NCBI GenBank assembly: GCA_033239725.1
Contig: BTCW01000015.1
Coordinates: 7,261,501-7,325,500 of the forward strand
Origin: Echinochloa phyllopogon
Lineage: Eukaryota > Streptophyta > Magnoliopsida > Poales > Poaceae
Direction: 5' to 3'
Length of the DNA stretch: 64,000 bases
Made by a program: the position numbers and the translations under genes. Each line of letters opens with the position of its first letter. Position 1 is the stretch's first letter. Below, piece by piece: positions 55,716-64,000 of the stretch. The notes below the pieces were generated by a model. It had not been told where the DNA came from and did no database searches. It saw only the letters and a program-made list of their open reading frames with translations.

Positions 55716-56200
55716 CCGGGGCATTTAGCACCGGGTGCAGCGACGACCCGGTGCTAAAGGCCCTTTAGCACCGGGTCTGTACAGCACCCGGTGCTAAAGG
55801 CCCCCCCTTTAGCACCGAGTCTATACACCACCCGGTGCTAAAGTCCCTTTAGCACCGGGTCTTCTACACCCGGTGCTAAAGGCCGTAACTGTGCGCCAGA
55901 CGAAAATTGGTGGGGGCTTTTAGCACCGGGTGCAGCCACGACCCAGTGCTAAAGGCCCTTTAGCACCGGGTCTGTACAGCACCCGGTGCTAAAGGCCCCC
56001 CCTTTAGCACCGGGTCTTTCCACCACCCGGTGCTAAAGGCCCTTTAGCACCGGGTCTTCTACACCCGGTGCTAAAGGCCGTAACTGGCGCCAAACGAAAA
56101 TTGGGGGCCTTTAGCACCGGATTTTAGATCAACCCGGTGCTAAAGGCCCCAAATTTTCGTTTGGCGCCCAGTTTCCAAACCGGCCTTTAGCACCGGGGGC
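55716..56200. repeat. Internal array of TTTAGCACCGGGT palindromes
   Basis: About 12 to 14 facing copies of TTTAGCACCGGGT and ACCCGGTGCTAAA, including a near-exact internal duplication (55715-55910 against 55915-56110). This is terminal-type sequence located between the two genes rather than at an end. Smaller groups recur at 57187-57290. Confidence 0.85.
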
Positions 56201-56209
56201 TACTATTTG

Positions 56210-57650
56210 GTAATCTTATAAATATAGTTTTTAATATATAGTTATTAATACTTGTTTTAATTCAGTTATTAATACCTATTAAAAATATATATTAAATAAG
56301 AAAATCTTATAAATTACTACAAAATCAATATAAAACTCTAGAAAATCTTATAAATTAATAGAAAATCTTATAAATTAATAGAAAATCTTATAAATTACTA
56401 GAAAATCTTATAAATTAATAGAAAATCTTATAAATTACTTGAAAATCTTATAACTTACTAGAAAATCTTATAAATTACTAGAAAATCTTATAAATTACAA
56501 AAATTGATAACTAAATGAAAGATTTTGGAACATTAAATGGTCTCAGATGAAAAAGTCATGAATACCAAAATTTCATATCTCATCAAGATCTACAATCTTT
56601 ATTTCAGTCATTTTTGCATTTGAGAAAGTGGTAGTATACATTGTTCATTAATCCTAGATTCACTCGCATAGTTTCTAAAACTTTGTTAGAGACTTGTCAA
56701 ATTTGTACTACATGTTATTACCCATTTTGAAAATGACAAAATGACCTAAATAAAGATTGTAGATCATGATGAAATATGAAACTTTGGTATTTATCACTTT
56801 TTCATTTGACATCACCTAGTGTGAAAAAAACCTTGGTTGTAGTTGTCATTTTTAATTCAAAATTTGGATTGTTCAAACACGAGAAGATTTTCTAAATAAT
56901 AACATTAATAACTTTCATAACTTGATAGAGTATGATTTTAGGAATTTTTAGGAAGAAAAATGATCTTTTTTGAAGTTTGTACGAGGGAGAACAACTAGTT
57001 ACAACTTTTATACAGAGATTAAAAAGAAAAATTGTTCTTGTTCATCCAGTGATGTGGCTCATGTGCGCCCGGTGACGTGGCCAGCTGCCGCACGGCCTCC
57101 GTGGTCAGGCCAGTCTATGGCCCCGCCGCACGGCCTCCGTGGCCAGGCCGGTCTTTGGCCCCGCCGCACGGCCCCCGCGGCCCGGTCGTGGCCTTTAGCA
57201 CAGGGTGCAGCCACGACCCGGTGCTAAAGGCCCTTTAGCACCGGGTGCAGCCAAGACCCGTGCTAAAGGCCCTTAGGCCCGGTCGGTGCTAGAAAATCTT
57301 ATAAATTAATAGAAAACCTTATAAATTACTAGAAAATCAATATAAAATGCTAGAAAATCTTATAAATTAATAGAAAATATTATAAATTACTAGCAAATCT
57401 TATAACTTACTAGAAAATCAATACAAAATGCTAGAAAATATTATAAATTAATAGAAAATATTATAAATCTAATAAATTAATAGAAAATCTTATAAATTAA
57501 TAGAAAATATTATAAATTACTAGAAAATCAATATAAAATGCTAGAAAATCTTATAAATTACTAGAAAATCTTATAAATTACTAGAAAATCAATATAAAAT
57601 GCTAGAATTAATAAAAACAATCTTATAAATTAATAGAAAATCTTAGAACA
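56210..57650. repeat. AT minisatellites and filler between CACTA 2 genes
   Basis: Units close to GAAAATCTTATAAATTACTA (about 20 bp) are repeated at 56330-56500 and again at 57290-57640, with AATATAAAATGCTA variants in the second. From 56520 to 56900 the sequence resembles the body of CACTA 3 (ATTGTAGATCATGATGAAATATGAAACTTT). 57040-57290 is GC-rich with a few TAGCACCGGGT copies. No genes. Confidence 0.75.
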
Positions 57651-57711
57651 TAGGTGGAACATAAATGCAAATATAGTTATTACAAATTGGGTGGAACATA
57701 GTGCAATTAAA

Positions 57712-60700
57712 TTACATGGCATCATCATTTACTCGGACACTAATAAACTTCCTCTTTACAAATGTTCCTTGATTGTGATCACGTCGTAGATACGGTGTCT
57801 CCTCCGCCGCTAACAGGATGCTTGGGTCATCAGCCACTAAGAATGGAGGCCGGCCATCGAGCATATCATAATCTTCATCCGTCTTGTCCTCAACTCCTAC
57901 GATTTTTCTCTTTCCAGGAAGAACTATATGACGCTTTGGCTCGTCTTGTGATGGGTCCAATTGCTTACCCCCACCTTTCTTATCCGCCCCTTTCTTCGGT
58001 CTGCTAGTCATGTCCTTCACATAAAAAACTTGTGTGACAGCTTTGGCTAGGACGAACGGTTTGTCTAGAAAGCCAATCTTGTTTAGGTCCACTAACGTCA
58101 TTCCATAGTCCGCTTCAACTTTAACACCTCCTCCAGTCAGCTTCACCCATTGGCACTTGAACAGTGGGATCTTAAAAGGTCCGTACTCTAGTTCCCATAT
58201 CTCCTCTATGATTCCATAGTATGAGTTTGTATTGCCATTGGTGTCTGTCGCATCGATCGGACACCACTGTTTTGGTTGGTGCTTTTCTTGTCCTGGGCTC
58301 TTGTGTAAAATGTATACCCATTGATGTCGTATCCTTGGAATGTCAATATCGTGCTCGATGGACCTCTAGCTACAAAAGCTAGCTGCGCATCAATGCCCTC
58401 GACACCCATAAGACGTCTTCGCAACCAATCGGCGAAAGTACTATTGTGCAGACGCTGAATGAAGGCCGCAGACTTTGTTGAGTTCTCGTCCCTGAAAATC
58501 TGCATGTGCTCCTCGACGTACGGAGCAACTAAGGTTAATTGTTGCAAAACTGTGAGGTGCGCTTTACGAAATATCTCAACGTCCTTGATCATCATCGATC
58601 TTCTCCCTAGTGTGCCCTTTCCACCAAGTCTCCCCTCGTGATGGGATTCGGGCACACCAATCGGCATAAGATCATCGACAAAGTCAACACAGAATTCAAT
58701 GACCTCTTCTGTTTCGTATCCCTTAGCAATGCAACCTTCTGGACGAGAACGATTACGGACATACTTCTTTAGGACAACGAAGAACCTCTCAAATGGGAAC
58801 ATGTTGTTTAGAAATACTGGGCCCAATATACGAATCTCTTTGACGAGGTGAACCAATAGATGTGTCATGATATTGAAGAAGGATGGTGGAAATATCATCT
58901 CAAAGCTGACAAGACATTGCACCACGTCATTATGTAGCTGATCTAAATGGTCTGGATTGATCACCTTCTGAGAAATTGCATTGAGGAATGCACATAGCTT
59001 CACAATGGCTTTCCGCACGTTAACTGGTAGCACACACCTGAGTATGAAAGGAAGCAGCTGTGTCATCAACACATGGCAGTCGTGAGACTTCAGGTTTGTG
59101 AACTTCTTCTCTATCATATTTATTATTCCCTTAATATTGGAGGAGTAGCCAGACGGAACCTTGATACTGTTCAAGCATTCAAACATGCTTGCCTTCTCTT
59201 CTTTGCTGAGAGTGAAGCTGGCAGGACGCAAGTACTGGCGTCCTTTGTCTCTCTTTTCTGGATGTAGATCAGTCCGTTGCTTCAATCGTTTCAGCTCGTG
59301 ACGTGCTTCCAGTGTATCTTTTGGCTTCCCATAAGTACCCAGGAAGCTTATCAAGTTCACGCAAAGATTCTTCGTCATATGCATCACATCAATCGCGTTA
59401 CGGACCTCTAAACGTTGCCAATAAGGTAGCTCCCAAAAGATAGACTTCTTCTTCCACATCGCGGCACGACCATCCTCGCCCGTCGGAGCAGCCTGGCTTC
59501 CGTCTCCCTTGCCAAACACCACGTGTAGGTCCTTCACCATATCAAATAGCTCTTCTCCACTCCGGTGTCTCGGCTTTGTACGGCGGTCAGCATTCCCGCC
59601 AAAATGCGCACATTTCTTTCGTAGCTCATGCTTCGCCGGAAGGAATCGACGATGACCCATGTACACAACTTTACGACAATGTTTCAAATACATGCTTTCG
59701 GTTTCCTCTAAACAGTGAGTGCATGCTTTATATCCTTTGTTTGATTGTCCTGATAGGTTACTTAGTGCAGGCCAGTCGTTGATGCTTATGAAAAGCAGTG
59801 CTCGAAGGTCAAACTGCCCCTGCTTGTCATCATCCCACATGCTAACACCTTCATTCTTCCACAGCTGCAAAAGTTCGTCAACCAATGGTCTTAGGTACAC
59901 ATCAATGTCGTTGCCAGGTTGCTTTGGGCCTTCGATGAGCACTGGCATCATAATGAACTTCCGCTTCATGCAGAGCCAGGGGGGTAGGTTGTAGATACAA
60001 ACAGTCACGGGCCAAGTGCTATGACTACTGCTCATTTCACCAAAAGGGTTCATGCCATCGGTACTTAAACCAAGCCTAACATTCCTCGCATCAGCATCAA
60101 ACTCTGGGAATGCTCTGTCGATGTTCCTCCACTGAGTTCCATCGGCGGGGTGTCTCAACATGCCATCCTGCTTACGTTCTTCTTTGTGCCAGCACATCAG
60201 TTTGGCATGGTCTTTGTTCCTGAACAAACGCTTCAGACGGGGTATCAGAGGCAAATACCACATCACCTTCGCAGGGATTTTTTTCTTAGAACGCTCTCCC
60301 CCAACATCACCAGGGTCGTCCCGCGTGATCTTGTATTGTGCGTAGGTGCAAACCGGACAACGATCCAAGTGTTCGTACTGTCCGCGATAGAGGATACAGT
60401 CATTAGGACATGCATGTATCTTATGCACCTCCAAACCGAGAGGGCAAACAACACGTTTTGCATGATACGTCGTCGATGGCAATTTGTTACCCTCTGGAAG
60501 AATCTTCTTTACGAGTTTCAGTAGCTCCTCGAAACCCTTATCAGTAACACCATTTGTTGCCTTCCACTGCAGAAGTTCAAGTGTGCTACCCAACTTCTTT
60601 AGCCCCTCTTTGCAATCTGGGTACAGGTCAGTCTTGTGGTCCTGCAACATGCGCTGTATCTTTTTCAATTCCTTATCATTGCCGCAGTCTTTCTCGGCAT

Positions 60701-61130
60701 CACGCAACATTTGCCCGAGTCCATCAGTAGGTTCATTTTCCTGAGCAACATCTTCCTGAGCATCGCCTTCCCGAGCAACATCTTCCTCGTCGGCATCACC
60801 CATTGCAGCATATGCAAAGGAACCGTAGTATTGAGCCAATAACGGAATGTCGTCATCGGCCTCGTCTTCTTCATCTTCATCCATTAGAATTCCTCTTTCA
60901 CTGTGCTTCTTCCAAATAGAATAATTCCTCATGAAACTGTGCCTCATCAAATGCACCTGAAGACAACCTCTTTGTTTGTACGATTGTATATTTTTACAAT
61001 GGGTGCATGGGCAGAACATGAAACCGGACGGCGTCCTGTTAGCCTCGGCGGCATCGAGAAACGTCCTAAGGCCATCACGGAACGCCTGAGCGTGGGGGTC
61101 CCCGTACATCCATTGTCTATTCATCTGCAT
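57712..61130 (-). pseudogene. tnp2 transposase of CACTA 2, one frameshift
   Basis: The start chosen is the ATG at 61130 (MQMNRQWMYGDPHAQ), because the WMYG and CPCTHCKN motifs just after it open the Transpos_assoc domain. The tnp2 core follows (KSIFWELPYWQRLEVRNAID, VMHMTKNLCVN), then DUF4218 (FPPSFFNIMTHLLVHLVKEI) and DUF4216 (LTFQGYDINGYTFYT). About 960 codons are open. A one- or two-base indel at about 58251-58259 shifts the frame and gives a stop at 58206; the rest of DUF4216 and a Lys-rich tail continue in another frame to the stop at 57712. This otherwise full-length copy appears recently broken, or the shift is a sequencing error. Confidence 0.85.
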
Positions 61131-61154
61131 TATTAACAAATAACAAATATACAA

Positions 61155-61780
61155 TACAATTTAAAGATAAAAAAATTTAATATATAAATAAATACAAATT
61201 ATAATATATATTCCATTATATCAATAAATTTCTAAAACTACATTACTATATTCATTAAATAAATAAATATACCTTCCGTTAAATAAATAAATAACTATTC
61301 TACCTTTTAATAAATAACTAATAATATATATTTCATTAAATTAATAAATAACTATTCCAACTTTTAATAAATAAACCTCTCTAATAAATAAAAAACATAA
61401 GCCTTATAACTATTCACAAGTCATACAAAACAAAATACTAACTAGCTTGCCTTCTCTCTCCATTTAAAACACAACATGAACACTCTCTCCACCATGAACT
61501 CAAGCTCTCTCCTCTATCTCCTCCAAGAACACAAGCTCTCTCTAGCTAGCTTTACTTTGATTCACAAATCCCTCTATTTCTAAATCATAGAAGGATTACA
61601 AGCTAAATAAAACATTAGAGAATGAAAGAGTGTACCTTGTAGTGCTCCTTAGATGAGTAGAATCTTCACAAATTTTGAAAAAAATTTGGGCAGCACCTCC
61701 CCTCCCACGGCCGAGCAGCATGAACACAGCGCCTAAGTGTTCAGCTGGCTCGGCCGGGGAATGAAGAAGGTGCTATATAC
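61155..61780 (-). promoter_or_regulatory. 5' region of CACTA 2 tnp2 transcription unit
   Basis: AT-rich, with TAAATAAATA runs and a CTCTCTCC-rich stretch near 61450-61520, between the subterminal repeats and the tnp2 start. No coding sequence is seen. It probably holds the promoter, leader and an intron, by position only. Confidence 0.4.
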
Positions 61781-62066
61781 AAAAGACATTAGCACCGGGT
61801 CGTGGCAAGACCCGGTGCTAATGTGCACCCTTTAGCACCGGGTGCAGCCATGACCCGGTGCGAAATGGCCTCGACACATTAGCACCGGGTCGTGGCTGCA
61901 CCCGGTGCTAAAGGGGGCGCGACCCGGTGCTAATGTCTTCGCCCTGACACATCTTCGCGCCGCCCCCGCTCCTAGCCGTTGGACCCGCTGCTGAAGCCCC
62001 ATCAGCACCGGGTCCAAAAATGGCCGAGGCGGAGGAGGCGGGTGGATGTGAAGCATTCTGGTAGTG
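61781..62066. repeat. Right subterminal repeats of CACTA 2
   Basis: TTAGCACCGGGTC and GACCCGGTGCTAA pairs ending GCATTCTGGTAGTG. A near copy lies at 42187-42416. Confidence 0.85.
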
Positions 62067-62069
62067 AAT

Positions 62070-62499
62070 GTTTTTTTCTAACTGGTACAAGTTCACCTCC
62101 TTTGTTCATCATTCCAGTTATCGCCTTCACGCTAAGTTCTCCTTGAACCATCACCCTACCAACATTATTGCCTATGTTCACTTGGCCATTACCAACTCGT
62201 GTTCCTGTTTTGACTACCATAAAATCCACATAGTCCTCTTCCCATTACCAAAACGGACAACCAGTTCTATCGCGCTACAAGAATGGTCCAGTTAGTAATT
62301 GGAGGCCGATGCAAACATAAAACCTGATTCAATTCAACCCTAACCCATCTTGTAGAAACGGTGGCAGTAGAACACTCGCCCGGCGCCCATGCCTTCCTTT
62401 AGACGTGCCTCACCAAATATTTGCCATCTCTGAATATTTTTTATTTTATTTTTCTATGATATGTCTTTCTATATGAAAATTTGTTATTTACGATGATCC
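62070..62499. other. Unassigned flank right of CACTA 2
   Basis: A minus-strand frame (about 62082-62229) reads VGNGQVNIGNNVGRVMVQGE. It looks protein-like but I do not recognise it. The rest is non-coding. Confidence 0.25.
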
Positions 62500-63303
62500 C
62501 TGTTAAGCATCCATGGCTGAATGGTTAAAGAGCCCAACTCATAATTGGTAGATTTGCGGGTTCAATTCCTCCTGGATGCACGCAAACAGGAACGTTCCAT
62601 AAGTCTATTGGAACTGGCTCTCTATCTATTGAATATCATCTATCATCCATACATAACGAATTGGTATGGTATATTCATACCATAACATAAGAACAATAAG
62701 AACTCGAATTCTTATCGATATTGGAACTCAGAGCATAGGAGTGAAAGTCGATGACCCAACCTGTGGTGGATCCGGGGGACAAAGCAAAGTAAAAGCGCTT
62801 GATCCTTTGCCCCATACTTTGAGATCTTCCTCCCCGCCGATGAAGCAGCAACGCTGCTCGTGATAAGCTGAGCTTAAGCCGCTAACGTTCGGTTCGGATA
62901 AGTAATAAAGTCCCTTGGGTCGGTTCGCTAAGGTGGTCTTCCCTTATTTTCCCTAACATTCTGAGTTGTTCTGGTTTGAGAAAGGAGCACCGCCAAGTCC
63001 ACTAGGGGCGCCCTGAATGAATAAAAAATGAACAGCTGAGGTCAGGCTTGCATTAAAGATAGAAGATAATAAGTTAGATGTCGATTACAGACATGAGGTT
63101 GGTAAGAACTGAGGGACAATGCCCCCCTCACTGGGCCCATCAGCGAAGCAACTGCTACTTAATCGGGCGGTTTGATTTCAGCGGAAGACTCTGTGCACCT
63201 TGTGGATCTGAGGCTGACATGCTACAATCGCCTCCCATGGCATCGATTGAACAGCACCGTACTGGGGGAGAACAATGTGGAGGGTCCCAAAGCTCCTGTA
63301 TCT
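62500..63303 (+). mobile_element. Organelle-derived DNA insert (NUPT or NUMT)
   Basis: It opens with a plastid trnI-CAU copy and its plastid-like downstream flank (TACATAACGAATTGGTATGG). It continues into higher-GC sequence resembling plant mitochondrial DNA (GGGTCGGTTCGCTAAGGTGG), from memory. One explanation is transfer from a mitochondrial genome that already carried plastid DNA. No intact gene is present. Confidence 0.55.
62507..62580 (+). tRNA. trnI-CAU: Degraded trnI-CAU copy (plastid type)
   Basis: 74 bp, GCATCCATGGCTGAATGG...CTGGATGCA, with a perfect 7-bp acceptor stem and anticodon loop ACTCATAAT. Compared with the plastid gene as I remember it, it has changes in the D arm (AAAGAGCC for AAAGCGCC), the variable region and the T stem (CCTCC for CCTGC), which break pairs. 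It is a nuclear pseudogene, not expected to work. Confidence 0.75.
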
Positions 63304-64000
63304 AGCTCAATTATTATTAGTTAAATCAGAAGTACTAATAAAAATTCAAAGAATTCAAAAAATTTATACGCCATTAATCATCAAAACAATTAATTAATCG
63401 AGAATTGTGTGCTGTTAGTTTAATCATAGAAGCAATTTATTCACAATTATACAAATATCTATATGTTTTTTCAAAATAACACAAATTATCTATATAATTA
63501 ATTTTTAAATTAGATAATTAATCCATTTATATCATTTCTCTCTAAATTTAAGTACCTAAATTATGTGGTGTCTAATTTAGAATAAAGTCCAAATTACTAC
63601 CCTCAAGTATGAATAAATTCCGGATAATCCCCTAAAGTATTTTTGGATCATTTTACACCGACAATTATCTCGGTCGGTCAATTCTACCCCTTCGTAAAAT
63701 TTGTCTTTTTTGTTTCTCCATGCAAAAAGACAAATCTTACGAAGGGATAGATTGGACCGATCGGGATAGTTGTGTAAACCATAACATACTTTAGGGGGTT
63801 ATCCGGACTTTATCCATACTTGAGGGTAGTAATTTGGACAATTTCCAATTTACTGTAGGATGAGAATAATATAATGCATAAAAATATTTTATGTAATATA
63901 GTAAGTGCGTTAATAATTTTTTGATAGTTAAAAATCACAAATATATCTAATTCTAGAGTACAAAACATAGTCTAAATATAAGATCTGTTCATTCTCCCTC
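63304..64000. other. AT-rich tail with foldback MITE
   Basis: Outside the MITE (63587-63839, listed separately) the sequence is AT-rich and I see no gene or element. Confidence 0.4.
63587..63839. mobile_element. Foldback MITE, 253 bp
   Basis: The left arm GTCCAAATTACTACCCTCAA and the right arm TTGAGGGTAGTAATTTGGAC are perfect complements. The pairing goes on inward through CCGGATAA/TTATCCGG and a GACAAATCTTACGAAGG-type inner stem to a small loop near 63715. Almost the whole unit folds into one long hairpin. No clear TSD. Confidence 0.8.

Larger units (their letters stand above)
50014..62066 (-). mobile_element. CACTA 2, 12 kb, with tnp2 and Ulp1-like genes
   Basis: Its ends are CACTACCAGAATGATCG (50014) and GCATTCTGGTAGTG (62066), with TTTAGCACCGGGT subterminal repeats at both. 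Both genes are on the minus strand, transcribed inward from the right end: tnp2 first, then the Ulp1-like gene. The left flank is AGT and the right flank AAT, so it has no simple TSD of its own. Coding frames are much better preserved than in CACTA 1. Confidence 0.85.

Noticed and set aside
55177..55724. Arg-rich (plus) and Pro-rich (minus) open frames
   Set aside because: Produced by a CGG-rich tract; no start context, splice support or recognisable domain.
62082..62229. Protein-like minus-strand frame VGNGQVNIGNNVGRVMVQGE
   Set aside because: No family recognised, short, and no exon borders, so it is noted only as unassigned flank.

Overview
This window is grass (Poaceae) nuclear DNA made almost entirely of nested transposable elements. 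Several things point that way: long-LTR Ty3/Gypsy elements of chromovirus (Tekay/Del) type primed by initiator tRNA-Met; CACTA (En/Spm) DNA transposons with tnp2, Transposase_24 and Ulp1-like genes and subterminal repeats of the TTTGCCGTGTG and TTTAGCACCGGGT types; a TRIM; and GC-rich LTR leaders next to AT-rich filler. I cannot name the genus. I see no gene I would call an ordinary host gene.

Left part (1-17823). Minus-strand LTR fragments (1-1737, 2089-2613, 2614-3714) are stacked on each other. A LINE reverse-transcriptase tail (3726-4318, resuming at 17037) is split by a 12.7 kb Gypsy element at 4319-17031. That element has a 5-bp target-site duplication (TSD) GATGG, two 3.4 kb LTRs, two related extra ORFs upstream of gag, a gag-pol with one nonsense codon, and a deletion of about 1 kb that removes the integrase core.

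Middle part (17824-41998). A CACTA element with TSD GCT has its tnp2 pseudogene cut by a second Gypsy element (21045-32579; lacks gag, keeps RT, RNase H, integrase and chromodomain). Its Transposase_24 gene is cut by a gag-only LTR element (33979-40062). The gag-only element itself holds a solo TRIM LTR (TSD ATTGG) and a 1.7 kb solo LTR (TSD GGTAC). A complete 579-bp TRIM with a 39-bp internal domain (40065-40643) lies against its right end. The TRIM shares its LTR tip, primer-binding site and polypurine tract with the gag-only element.

Right part (41999-64000). This holds an orphan CACTA end, an inverted copy of the first CACTA's last exon, a reversed Gypsy LTR split by a solo LTR (44397-46007, TSD AACAT), and two CACTA elements end to end (48851-50013 and 50014-62066). 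The larger one carries, on the minus strand, a nearly intact tnp2 gene and an eight-exon gene ending in a Ulp1-type (C48) cysteine protease domain. It is followed by an organelle-derived insert with a plastid-type trnI-CAU copy and a foldback MITE.

No element here is fully self-sufficient, but together they keep most functions: gag/PR/RT/RH in one, RT/RH/IN/chromodomain in another, gag alone in a third. Splice sites, exon joins and divergence estimates were read by eye and not computed.
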